Assembly (NCBI GenBank): GCA_014529385.2
Contig: CM043963.1
Location: 105,363,912-105,427,911, forward strand
Length of the DNA stretch: 64,000 nucleotides
Reading direction: 5' to 3'
Source of the DNA: Adiantum capillus-veneris
Taxonomy: Eukaryota; Streptophyta; Polypodiopsida; Polypodiales; Pteridaceae
Shown here: positions 9,133-19,349 of the stretch, piece by piece
How the letters are laid out: every line of letters starts with the position of its first letter
How positions within the stretch are numbered: position 1 is the stretch's first letter
Notes under the pieces: model-generated
Told to the model about the DNA's origin: nothing
The model's database searches: none
What the model saw: the letters and a program-made list of their open reading frames with translations, nothing else
Made by a program: the position numbers and the translations under genes

Positions 9133-9204
9133 ATGAAGAATCAATTTTGCAAACATACTACATTCCCTTTATGGTAGATTCAAATAGGACTATTTTCATG
9201 AATT

Positions 9205-9426
9205 TTCCAAGCAGATTTTCTCCTTCTCCCCCTCCTTTTTATTATATATACCTAGATGAATCCAAGATAAGCCCAGATTCACCCTTTAAAGGAAAGTGCA
9301 TGGGTATAGACCCATGGTAGTCACCCACAAGACAATATAACCATCAGCTTCATCATGCATAGTATTGACAAAATACCACGACAAGTATTTCCAAGCGGAT
9401 TTTCTCCTTCTCCCCCTCCTTTTTAT
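9205..9426. repeat. Short direct repeat, two 37-bp copies
   Basis: TTTCCAAGC(A/G)GATTTTCTCC and the bases that follow, up to CCTCCTTTTTAT, occur at about 9206-9243 and 9388-9426, roughly 182 bp apart. No coding content lies between. The copies could be eroded terminal repeats of a tiny element or a simple duplication. Confidence 0.6.
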
Positions 9427-9563
9427 GGGCTATTTTGATTTTTCAACATCCAATGCTCAGCCAAAACATTCGTAGGAGAAACAATTGATAAAATCGGCTC
9501 AAGGCTACGTTGAGGCCCACTTTTCTCAAAGAGTGGTCGGCATGGTAGCAACATCAAAATTCC

Positions 9564-9595
9564 TTTTTTTTGGGGGGGGGGGGTGGGGGGGGGGG

Positions 9596-9652
<57 letters not shown>
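9564..9652. repeat. Compound T/G homopolymer and (GA)n tract
   Basis: A T run, then a G run of about 27 bases with one interruption (9572-9598), passes directly into (GA)n to 9652. Such long G homopolymers are prone to assembly error. Confidence 0.9.
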
Positions 9653-9656
<4 letters not shown>

Positions 9657-9714
9657 GCATGGTAGTGACATCAAACCTTCAAAAACTAAAGAAAAGAACC
9701 TGAAATAGTCATTA

Positions 9715-9890
9715 GAGAGAGAGAGAGAGAGAGAGAGTCGGCATGGTGGTGGCATCAAACCTCCAAAAACAAAAAAAAATACCCTTAAAGAGTTCTCCAA
9801 AAACTTAAAAAATAGAACCCTACAACAATCTACGCCACTGTTTCAAGGGTTTTTTTCTAGTTTTGGGAGGTTTAATGCCACCACCATGCC

Positions 9891-9951
<61 letters not shown>
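9715..9951. mobile_element. Foldback unit with (GA)n and (CT)n as outer arms
   Basis: (GA)n followed by GTCGGCATGGTGGTGGCATC and CAAACCTCCAAAA (9715-9770) is mirrored by TTTTGGGAGGTTT, then GCCACCACCATGCC and (CT)n (9858-9951). Inverted arms of about 45 bp plus the dinucleotide tracts surround roughly 90 bp. Two more copies of the GGCATGGTRGYRRCATCAAA motif lie at about 9538 and 9657, so the unit is repeated locally. Confidence 0.6.
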
Positions 9952-9953
<2 letters not shown>

Positions 9954-10184
9954 ATCCTTGTAATGACCATAACTTTGGATCAACTGCTCTACATATATTC
10001 AATCCCTTAGACAACTTTGACTACGAAATCCCTTGGACGACTATGACTACGAAATGTTTTGATGTCTAAGGGCTTCTATGTGGAAGGGCTGGTGGGTTCC
10101 CGCCTTCGACAGTGTGATCTCCAAGTGCTCCATCCATGGTGTTTGGATCATGCTTCTATTTATAGAGGGCAATGAAGCAGACTG

Positions 10185-10720
10185 TGTGCAACAGGCTTAG
10201 ACACTCAAGCGAGAAATCAATAGCAACACGCGAAAAGAAACTTCCAAATCACTCAACTTTACTTAGAGTGAGAGAGAGAGAGTTGACACGGCATGGCGGA
10301 GTTCCACGTCCAAAAGCACTAGCCCCAACGAGTGGCGCCCCTTTCGATATTTCTTTATTATTGCTCACAGCAAAGTACAACTCTCGAGGGTCCTTTGCTC
10401 TCAGGCTTTGCGTCAAGATGCTCTGCAGAGTGAGAGAGCCAAGGGCTCTTTTAAACTTACAAGGGATGCCCAAAAGCAGAGCCCCAAAAGCATCAGGTTC
10501 AAAAGAATTAGACCCAAAAGCTCACGTAAAAACTGTCACATCAACAGCCAGCGCCAAACGCGAAAATCCGTACACCTGCCACGTGGCAACAACAACCAAA
10601 TCGCAAGATTTCGTACAGTCCTACCACGTGTCGTGTCAACGTGTTTTACGAGCATCCTCCTTAAAGTTCAAGCTCTTGGTCTTTAGGGTTTTAGGCCCTT
10701 CTGTCTGTGCTCCATGAGTT
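10185..10720 (-). repeat. Diverged LTR-like segment, minus-strand element
   Basis: It shares with 12511-12850 the ordered blocks (T)GT..AACA(A/G)GCTT, ACTCAAGCGAGAAATCAAT, CCCCTTTC..TATTTCTTT and a CTC.CGAGG block. The two look like the left and right LTRs of one old element. The match is patchy and the right-hand boundary is not clear. Confidence 0.5.
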
Positions 10721-10729
10721 CTTCAAGTT

Positions 10730-11527
10730 GGTCGGTTCAGTTTCTCTTGTCTACTCAACTATTTCTCAACGAGAATGTGGACAATAGATATCCAATTCCG
10801 TCGCTTGTCATTGAGGATCGACTTTGTGATTGGCATAATGCAAGATCCTTGATCTTCTCTTTATCTACAAAAAAGGTATATTGCCATTTGCAGTCATATT
10901 CTTGGCTAGAGGAACACTGCAATAAAGTATGGCATATGGATAAAGGTACTACGTGGTGGCCCAGCAAACTTATGAAACTGTGGCATGCTAAGCTTCCCTT
11001 GAAAGAGCGATTATTCATGTGTCGAGATGTATTGTTGGGGTTCTCCCAATTGGTAAATTTCTTCGCAATAGAGAATTGGCCCCTCACGATGTGTTCATTG
11101 TGGTGCCGCTACTGAGAATATTCCACATTTACTGTGGTTTTGTTCTCACACGCAACGGTTTGTGGATTACATCTCTACATGCCTTCGTAATCGTTTTCCA
11201 AGGATAGATTTTGGCCAATATTTCGAGATTTTTGGAGTGCTTCTACCGTTGCTTCAACCCTATGCATACTTTTTCGACTGGGTTAAATTCTACGTGCTTT
11301 GGACAATTTGGAAAGCACGTAATTATCTTTGTTCCAGTAGGTTCCGGTGGATTATGTGTTCCTCTTCAAAACCTCCCTTCGACAGTCTCTTATATTGGCT
11401 CAGATTTAGATGAGCTCTCCCCTCTTCACTATGAGCTCTACTTTGATTGTTTCTGATTTACCGCAAGTAATGTTTTGCATGGGTTTTCCTTATTTTGCGG
11501 TTTCCTCTACTAAATGAAAAAAAAAAT
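10730..11527 (+). pseudogene. LINE 3' fragment: zinc-binding RT (zf-RVT) domain and poly(A)
   Basis: Reading across frameshifts near 11030 and 11115, the translation shows KLWHAKLPLKERLFM, then VLPIGKFLRNRELAP, a degraded Cys/His pair, and WTIWKARN. This is the layout of the zinc-binding domain that follows the reverse transcriptase in many plant LINEs. The segment ends in an A-run at 11517-11526, the expected LINE 3' end. EN and RT are absent, so it is a 5'-truncated dead copy. It sits within the interior of the eroded minus-strand LTR element. Confidence 0.62.
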
Positions 11528-11820
11528 GTGGGTGTGTGTTCTGCTTTATTTGAGTGAGGCCAAGTCCTTTAAGTTGTTGGTAAAAATCCTAACCCATTTA
11601 ATTTTTAGGCCCACTTGGCAAATATTCTGTAAGGTGGTAAATCTTCTATTTTCTTCTTCTGGTAGGGTTTAGGCGACGAGCCCCTCGGCCGAGATCTGCA
11701 AACTCAATCAAGTTGGTCCAAAATCCGAAGGCCACTCAGATGTTCCAAGTGCCACTTAGACGATTACATATTCAAGTACAATACATGAAAGAGAAAAGAG
11801 AACTGATCACAACATAAAGA
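11528..11820. other. Unassigned sequence
   Basis: No ORF or repeat structure is recognised. It is probably interior sequence of the surrounding LTR element. Confidence 0.3.
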
Positions 11821-12518
11821 ATTCTGGTTTTGACAAAGAGATTGGCATGGACCACCTTTCTAGGGGAAAAGAGTCTGTGACTAGCCAAACAAACGCAGCC
11901 ATCAGATGCATCTATGACTTTGATGTAGAAACCCTGACCCTAAAACCTGTCACAACGGGGGTAGTCCTCTAACTTGTATTTCTTCCGAGAGTGCTTTTTA
12001 GCTTTCATCATCTGACTAATCTTCTGTTCAAAAGCTTCATCAAACTCTTCTTGCGAGTACAGTTTCTACTTCTCTACCCCTGGCTTTGCTTTTGTCTTCA
12101 TGGCCGACTTGAAAGGTGAGTAGGCAACTTCTCACCATCTAGAGTGAGCGTCGTCAAGTGGATGATTCTTCAAGTACTTGATATATTTCCAATCCTTGGA
12201 ATACTTGATCATTCTCTTTGAGCACGTGTCAACCTGAAGTTGACATAAGTACTCCGTCTTGTCGAGATCCCCCGCAAGAAACTTGGCACTTTCCATGGTC
12301 TCACAAGTCCCCGGAAGAGGGTTTTCTCTCGATGGAATCTCCATTGGTTCCCTTCGTTCCCTTGCTAGGATTGAGTTGATCTTCGTATTCTCATGGACAT
12401 GTAGTCGAAGCGGTGTCTTCATTGTCAAATTCACTGCAAGAATCCATGTGCATTGCCGAAATATGATCGAATCCTCCGTAGAAGAAGAATCGTGTGAGCT
12501 TTGATACCACTGTAACAA
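11821..12518 (-). pseudogene. Gag-like frame of the eroded LTR element
   Basis: A minus-strand frame starts within the LTR/primer-site boundary (ATG at 12518) and is open for 128 codons. With a few stops it can be followed to about 11820, through a Lys-rich segment and a YPRCDRF...DGCVCLASHRLF stretch. Position directly after the primer-binding site suggests gag. I do not recognise the family. Confidence 0.4.
12497..12510 (-). other. Primer-binding site, initiator-Met type
   Basis: The minus-strand TGGTATCAAAGCTC abuts the LTR start at 12511, as in the element at 3080-3092. It marks a second minus-strand LTR element. Confidence 0.65.
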
Positions 12519-12850
12519 GCTTGAACACCCAAGCGAGAAATCAATGGCCCCTTTCAGTATTTCTTTGTTTATTGCTCAATTCCACAATACAGCTCCCGAG
12601 GCTCCTTCTCTTCACGAGCTCTCACGATTTTTGTGTTCTGAGACTAAGGCCCTGGGCACACTTATAAAGAGTACATAAGGCCCAAAAGCTAGACCTCGAA
12701 AAGGACACTTGCTTCCCCAAAACTCTCACCAAAAGCTGACCGTTGAAACAAAACTCCGCACAAAGATCTCCCTGCAAGCTGGCCATACGAAAATCTGCCA
12801 CATCTACAACTTTCCACAAGTTGAGGCAACATGACACATCAGCATCTTTT
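12511..12850 (-). repeat. LTR (5' in element sense) of the eroded minus-strand element
   Basis: It starts TGTAACAAGC next to the primer site. It carries the ordered blocks shared with 10185-10720, including the CCCCTTTC..TATTTCTTT motif also found in the young gypsy LTRs. The outer (right) end is uncertain. Confidence 0.55.
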
Positions 12851-13166
<316 letters not shown>

Positions 13167-13168
<2 letters not shown>

Positions 13169-13472
13169 CGCGCTGCTCCCTCCTGCGCGCTGCCCCACCC
13201 CTGTGCGCTGCTCCCTGCACGCCAAGACGGCCAGCGCGCTACCTCCAGCCCATCCACTGAACACACACACCCCATCCCCATCCCCTGCCCGCTGCCCCCT
13301 GCTCTCTGACCGTCTTGCTTATTGCTGTACCCGCAGCCATCTCTCTCTCTCTCACACACACACGGATACATACCCACCACACACACACTACACACATACA
13401 CACATTGAGTGCTCTCTTCCCCTTCTCCCCTCTTCTTCACAATATGAAGAGAGGGTAGCTACGAAGACAACC
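13167..13472 (+). promoter_or_regulatory. 5' UTR of LINE copy B
   Basis: A GC-rich beginning (about 13167-13260, with repeated GCGCGCTGC-like words) is followed by pyrimidine and CACA-rich sequence up to the ORF1 ATG. An internal promoter is expected in this class but no motif was identified. The frame upstream of 13473 is open only because of the CT tracts. Confidence 0.45.
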
Positions 13473-14393
13473 ATGTCTTTCCCCATCATCAAGACTCCAA
13501 CACAGACAACGAAGACAACCTTCATGCTCACGAACAAGAGGCTTGCACAACTGGAGAAGGACATGAAAGAATGGCGGATGGAGAGAGAGATATGGAAGGA
13601 GGAGAAAGCCACCTTCATCAAGCTATGGAACGAAGAGAAGGAGGACATGAGAGAGGAAATCCAAAATCTCAAAGAGGAGAAGGAGAGAAGGGAACGGGAG
13701 AACGAGAAGGAGAGGGAGAGATGGAGGAAAGAGCAAGAAGAGATGAAGGCACAAATCGATCTCCTTCATGCTTCCATCACATCCCTCACCCCCGAGGAAG
13801 GAGAGATTAAAGAGGAGGCTAAGGAAGCCCTCAAGGAGGAGATCACCAAAGCCCTCACCGCAAGCATTGAGGACAAATTAGAGGCCACCAAAGAAGGATG
13901 GGTCGAAGTGGTCAAAAAGAACATCAAGAAGGTAGCAAGAGAGGAAGCCCACAAAGATGAGGTACTCATCGTACACACAACCATCGAAGAGGAGAAGATG
14001 CGACAAGCTCGCCGTCTCAATGTGCGAGTGACCGGCATCAAAGAAGAAGAAGGGTCTACACCCGAGAGCGATGGGAAAGCTTTATGCAAGAAAGTGGGAT
14101 ACAAGGAAGAAGAGATCCCTTTCTCCAAAGTTTGGAGAGCCGGCAAAGATCCAAAGAAGAGAGCTCTCATCCTCCAATTCGCCTCCGAGGAGTCTCGAAC
14201 TTCCTTCCTCCGAAAGAGGGTCATCTTGAGAGGGATAGAAGGCCCCCCGATTTATCTTGATGATGACCTCACAAAGATGCAACAAGATCACCGTCGCGCG
14301 TGCATGCCTCGAGTCCACCAAGCCCGCAAAGAAGGGAAGAAGGCAGTATATCGAGATGGTAGGGTTATCATTGATGGCAAGACCATCGCATAG
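13473..14393 (+). CDS. LINE ORF1 protein (coiled coil, RRM, C-terminal domain)
   Basis: The 306-aa product has the layout of L1 ORF1p, an RNA-binding chaperone that coats LINE RNA. Residues about 22-100 are a Glu/Lys/Arg-rich coiled coil. Residues about 180-250 (RRLNVRVTGI ... RALILQFASEE ... FLRKR) fit an RRM. Residues 258-306 (IYLDDDLTKMQQDHRRACM...GKKAVYRDGRVIIDGK) match the C-terminal domain of the Transposase_22 family. ATG 13473 is chosen because it precedes the coiled coil; upstream in-frame sequence is CT-repeat translation. It ends at TAG, and the ORF2 endonuclease continues in the same frame immediately after. The frame is intact although the partner ORF2 is damaged. Confidence 0.86.
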   Translation: MSFPIIKTPTQTTKTTFMLTNKRLAQLEKDMKEWRMEREIWKEEKATFIKLWNEEKEDMREEIQNLKEEKERRERENEKERERWRKEQEEMKAQIDLLHASITSLTPEEGEIKEEAKEALKEEITKALTASIEDKLEATKEGWVEVVKKNIKKVAREEAHKDEVLIVHTTIEEEKMRQARRLNVRVTGIKEEEGSTPESDGKALCKKVGYKEEEIPFSKVWRAGKDPKKRALILQFASEESRTSFLRKRVILRGIEGPPIYLDDDLTKMQQDHRRACMPRVHQARKEGKKAVYRDGRVIIDGKTIA

Positions 14394-14420
14394 GGACTCG
14401 CGGCCTGTGGGACACACGAG
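14391..14420 (+). promoter_or_regulatory. ORF1/ORF2 junction: in-frame TAG with downstream stem
   Basis: TAG GGA CTC separates ORF1 from the endonuclease in the same frame. The first in-frame ATG (14487) lies after the essential WNCNG motif. Downstream, CTCG (14397-14400) can pair with CGAG (14417-14420) around an inner TGTG/CACA pair. UAG followed by G plus a downstream structure is a known readthrough context (murine leukaemia virus gag-pol has UAG GG). Readthrough here is inferred. Copy A has the same TAG GGA C. Confidence 0.5.
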
Positions 14421-17302
14421 GAGATTCATGTCACGGTTTGGAATTGCAATGGAGACCTATGGACACACCCAGAGAGACTTGAGGAGGTGATGAGAGGTCG
14501 AGACATCATTCTACTTACAGAGACACACGAGAGCCCGGAGAGAGGGTTACCACGGATACATGGATTCCAGTGGGAGTCTCTACATCGAGGATGTATGCGC
14601 CAGCACACCACTCGCGGCTCAGGAGGAGTGGCCATACTCTTTAGACAGGGGCTTCACAGCAGACTACAGATTGTTGCCCGGGACCCACAGGCCCGCTACA
14701 TGTGGATTCGCCTCGAGCTCTCACGAGACAGGATCGTCTACATTGCCCTTTGCTACTTTGCTCCCACATGCTCCAGATTCGCCCCTATTGAGCAGGAGTC
14801 ACCGTACGCATGCCTCACGGAGGAGATTATGGAGTACTCCACACTGGGTGAAGTCTTCCTTATGGGAGACTTCAATGCTCGTACGCGCAGTGAGCAGTGT
14901 GAGGCATATGGCCATCAGGACCCAGAGGCACTACACACTCTAGATGAGGAGGCTACTATGAGAGATACAGCAGACAGAGCTCCAGTCACAGCCTACGGAC
15001 GACATCTACTTCGACTTGGCTCCCAGCACCGTCTCGTTATTTATAACGGGATGGTCCAGTGGCCCACCTCAGGGGGCCTGACTTGTATGCCACATGGAGT
15101 TGCAGAAGGAGGGCGGAGTACAGTCGACTATATTCTGGGATCCAAGGAGGCTACACACCTTATCACATCCTTCACCATTCCACCCATACCCATCGGAGCC
15201 GACCACACATACCTCTCTTTCTCCATCACCGGAGATACCATCCCACACAGCTCCACAGCACACACTCCACACACCACCATCCATTTCACACATGAGCTAG
15301 CCTCTCTTTACTCGGCCAAGGTCGAACATGGCCTATGCTTCCTCCACCCATCCACACCACTCTCAGTTCTCACATCACATATCTCTTCCATTCTCCACAC
15401 TTCAGCTATTAGCTCTTTTCCACACACCACTCACACAGGACGCACTCCCCCCCCCCGGGACTATGCCTCAGAACCGCTGGTATGATGATGAGTGCAGAGA
15501 GCTATACCGACGCCTCCGTGCACGGCGAGCCTTAGGAGAGATCACAGAGAGAGAGGCCAGACGGCATATGAAGACGCTGACACGCCAAAAGCGGCGAGCA
15601 TTCGAAGAGGCACAGGAGCTTGAGCTATACCGCCTATTCATGAGCATGGATAGCGCGACGGCATGGCGCACCCTGCGCGAGCCACGTCCGACTACAGCTT
15701 TGAGGATCCACAGATATGGCATGATTATGCAGAGCGACTTTATGAGGTGCCAGGGCAGCCTCCTATCCCACAGCCACACGAGCCACGCCCCACGTGCTCC
15801 TCCTCCTTTACAGCAGAGATGGTAGAGAGGGCCATACGCCGCATGCAGCACAGACAATCAGCTGACCATACTGGATTACAGAGTGAGCACATCATTTATG
15901 CGGCCTCCACTATAGCCCCGTTGATTGCACATGTCTTCAACCGGGCTATAGGGGAGGGCTTCCCAGAGGAGTGGACACAGCACACCATAGTGCCTATCCA
16001 CAAATCTGGCGACACCCTGGACCCAGGGAACTACAGGACTATCATGATTGGCCACACGATGGCCAAGCTATATGGAGCAGTACTTGAGGCACAGCTCAGC
16101 TGCTACGCAGAGATCGAGGGTTTACGAGCTCCACGCCAGGCAGGTTTCAGACGAGCTTTCTCCACCACTGACCACATCTTCGTTCTGCGCTGCCTCATTG
16201 ATGGGGCAAAGGCGCGGAAGAAGAGGCTTTACTGCTGCTTTGTGGACTTCCGCAAGGCCTTTGACACAGTCCCACGCGAGAGACTCTTCCAGCGCCTTCA
16301 CAGCATTGGGGTACCAACAGAGATGATTTGGGCCATATATGCTCTCTATGAGAGGGTGACGGGTCGGGTTCGTTGCCCAGGCGGTTTTTCAGAGACCATT
16401 GCTAGCACCATTGGTGTTAAGCAAGGATGCCCACTCTCCCCGACACTCTTTGGGCTCTACATCGACGAGATCTCCGACTACATACTGCAAGCAGGGGGAG
16501 AGGGGAGCGACTTGGCAGGTACTCCGGTCCACATCATGTTATATGCTAATGATATTGTGTTGATTTCAGAGTCACCCGAGGGCTTGCAACGCCATCTTGA
16601 GGCCTTGGACGAATTCAGCACACACAGGGGGTTGACTGTGAACCTTGGCAAAACCAAGGTTATGATCTTTCACACATCCAGTGCAGTGAGGAGCGCCGCC
16701 ACCTTCACAGCAGCAGGAGGACAGGTTGATGTAGTCACCTCCTATGTCTACCTTGGCATCACATTCACCAGCCTACCAGGACCCTTCACTATGAGGCAGG
16801 CTGCTGTTGACAGGCTCACCCGAGGATATGCAGCTCTGGCCATGCTAGAGCGGAGATGCCACCAGGCACACTTTCAGGAGCCCCGCACGAAGGGGTGGCT
16901 TTTCGACACCTTAGTCACCCCGGCCTTGATGTACTCGGCGGCAGTATGGGCACCAGGATTGACAGCTGACCAATGGACACAGCTTGAGAGACCACAGGTA
17001 TGTATGATCTCACGCTTGCTCCGCAGCAAGAAAACAGTGCCACATGACATTATTAGAGCCGAGCTCGCCACACCACCTATGGTTGTAGAGACACTATTCC
17101 AGACAGTTTGCTTCATCCAGAGGATGAGAGAGCTACCTCCTGACAGACTTACCCGTAGAGCATTTGAGGCAGCTATACAGCTATCAGAGAATGGGCATGA
17201 GAGAGCATGGTACTCACAGGTCAGAGCATGGTTTGAGGGACACGGTCTTGACATGGAGAGCCTACCACCATTCCAATACGACCCCCACTCACCATATGTT
17301 CA
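14394..17302 (+). pseudogene. LINE ORF2, part 1: endonuclease and reverse transcriptase
   Basis: EN runs from VTVWNCNG (14430) through TETHE, GDFNART and GADHTYL to about 15220. The frame shifts at the 10-C run 15447-15456, continues in the +1 frame (NRWYDDECRELYRR...) and returns near 15680. RT blocks follow: PIHKSGD...NYRTI, RQAGFR, FVDFRKAFD, GVKQGCPLSPTLFG. The active site reads YAND instead of YADD (AAT at 16548-16550), which should abolish catalysis. The thumb and linker region continues to the gypsy insertion site at GTTCA (17298-17302). The copy is therefore inactive three ways: frameshifts, active-site change and insertion. Confidence 0.86.
17298..17302. repeat. Target-site duplication GTTCA (left)
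   Basis: An identical GTTCA is found at 25996-26000 on the other side of the gypsy element. Confidence 0.93.
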
Positions 17303-18776
17303 TGAAACCGGCCTGTTCAATCCAAAAAGGGCGGTAGACTTTACTTTAAACCTTGATTTAGCTTTCACCCATTATTAGTCGTCTATTTTACCTGTACTTT
17401 CAAGACACATCAAAGGGGAGAGGGATACAGGCTGCTAGATTGCACCTGTATGAGTAGACGGACACCAGATTGGCCCCTAACTTAGGCGCCCCTTTCGGTA
17501 TTTCTTTATTGTTCAAAAGAGGGAATAAACGCTGTGGTTCCTACAAGCTGCCCCGCACAAACTCGGCTGAATTTCCACTGTTCCAGCCCGATTTCGGCAG
17601 CATAACTGTACTAGAACCCTTCACGGTCAGTATTCCCACGCATTGACTGACTTTCCCGACGCATACGGGCACTTTGCAAAACCTGGCGAGAATCTGCAGC
17701 ACGCTGAATTCTCTGTTTTCAGCCCTGAAAATACGCCAGATCGCCTGTACAGCGGTCCCCTTGCGTCCCCGAACCTCCTGGGGGTATTAGGGTCTGTTTA
17801 GGGCCAAAACCCTAAACCTGCAAAAATACACAGCAGGCTGTAATTCACTGTTTCGGGCTCCGTTCCGCGTGCCGGTCGCATCCCTAGCAAGTCCTCGAGC
17901 TCCCGCACCTGTAGGGCTACTTGCCCTTTGAATCGGACGAGATTTCTGGCGTGAAACCTCTCCGAATTCACCTGTACCTGCGGGGGGATTAGCCGCTAGC
18001 TAATCCAGTACCTGTGCAAGAGGCTCTTGCCTCGGCAATCGCGCATGAACCCACACAACTGTACATTGGTCAAATGAAGAGCCCACTAGAGGGGCATAAC
18101 ATACTGCCAAAGGGGAGAGAGAGGGCAGTGCGTAGCGTGCAGGGCATCACTCCTGGCACCGCACTGTGCATAAGAGGGAAAGCAAGCACTCCATAGCTCT
18201 TAACCTGTGACAAAATCTGAAAATGAGGCCTTCTTCCCTTCAAATTCAGCGCCACTTCTTGTTGCATAAGGCAAGTGCACCAGAAGGTGCCACTTGGCAC
18301 TTTTACAAGCATTTTCCCGTTTCGAGGTTGCCGCCTAAAAATATCCCAACCGGTTGCCCAGTTGACTTCACGGCAGAGTAAGAAAATGTTCCCTTTGTCA
18401 TTCCGGAGGTAATGACGCCAACACATTTTCAGGTCCCAAAATAGCAGTTCCCTAAATTTTAGGAGATGCTGCCATTGTATCTTTCTAGGTCATCCGACCC
18501 TCTTTGTACACTGCGGCCACATCCAGAACTGAAATGTAGCCTCTGTAGCAAAGGATTCCACTTTGGCTAGTCAATGACCCCACTTGGCTAACCATAGTCC
18601 TTGTCCAACCTTAGTGCTCTCTTGCCCTCACGCCTGGACTCCCTCTGGACAGTTCCACACTAGCTATGCAATGCAGGGCAGTTAGATTTCCCGAGGGGTT
18701 TCCAAAAAGTGAAAGTAAATAGATAATAAGAAAGAAATCAACAAAAAGGATAGATAGTAGTCACACGTTGGTGACA
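17303..18776 (-). repeat. 3' LTR (element sense) of the young gypsy element
   Basis: 1474 bp with TG...CA ends (TGAAACCGGCC ... GGTGACA). It contains GGCGCCCCTTTCGGTATTTC at 17485, which on the element strand gives AATAAAGAAATACC, a plausible poly(A) signal region shared with other LTRs in the window. The small ORFs inside it occur identically in both LTRs and are not supported as genes. Confidence 0.96.
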
Positions 18777-18789
18777 TACCCCCCTCTTG
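18777..18789 (-). other. Polypurine tract of the gypsy element
   Basis: The minus strand reads AAGAGGGGGGTA directly before the TGTCACC start of the 3' LTR. Confidence 0.85.
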
Positions 18790-19349
18790 AAATCTCAAAC
18801 GTCCTCGTTTGCATCTATGTCGTCCATGCTTACTGTCAACACTGATGTATTCAACACCTGTCGACACATATACGACACATACATGCTCATGGTCAACCCT
18901 GGTGTATTCAACACCTCGTCGACTCATGTATTGCCTGCGTGTGAACCCTGTCCCAATGACATAGTGGTAGCTTCGCACTCTGCCATTGTTTTGAGTCACT
19001 AACTTTCCAATGACAAAATGGTAGCTGCACATTTTGCCACTGTCTTATAGTACACGTTGGATCCCGTAACACTTTCGAGCATACCCAAACCGACAGTTTA
19101 AGAATGCAGTTACACATGTACTCTTTAATAGAAGCAATCACTGTATCCTTGACAGACTGACAAGAAATACTCACTTCTATAGCACTAACCAAACTTTTGG
19201 ACATTCCATAAGAGCAATTGCCAAACTGACAATCTGTACAGCTCTAACATTCATGTAACAGGTATTTGATTTGAGCTCACTTTAAATACCATGTACATCA
19301 TTTGTTTCAAAAGCCATTGTCACACTGACAATCCATGTAGCTTTGAAAC
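18790..19349 (-). other. 3' noncoding region of the gypsy element with short duplications
   Basis: Between pol and the polypurine tract are imperfect tandem duplications. TGTATTCAACACCT occurs about 57 bp apart near 18846 and 18902, and CCAATGACA(T/A)A(G/A)TGGTAGCT about 54 bp apart near 18953 and 19007. CTGACAAT.C(A/T)GTA motifs occur near 19228 and 19325. No ORF of note. Confidence 0.6.

Noticed and set aside
10172-10717. 181-codon plus-strand ORF
   Set aside because: It lies within an LTR-like segment of a minus-strand element and has no domain.
13766-14224. 152-codon minus-strand ORF
   Set aside because: Antisense shadow of the LINE ORF1 coding sequence.
18014-18426. Small ORFs within the gypsy LTRs (60 and 118 codons), repeated at 25233-25645
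   Set aside because: Identical because the LTRs are identical; no domain or known LTR-encoded protein.
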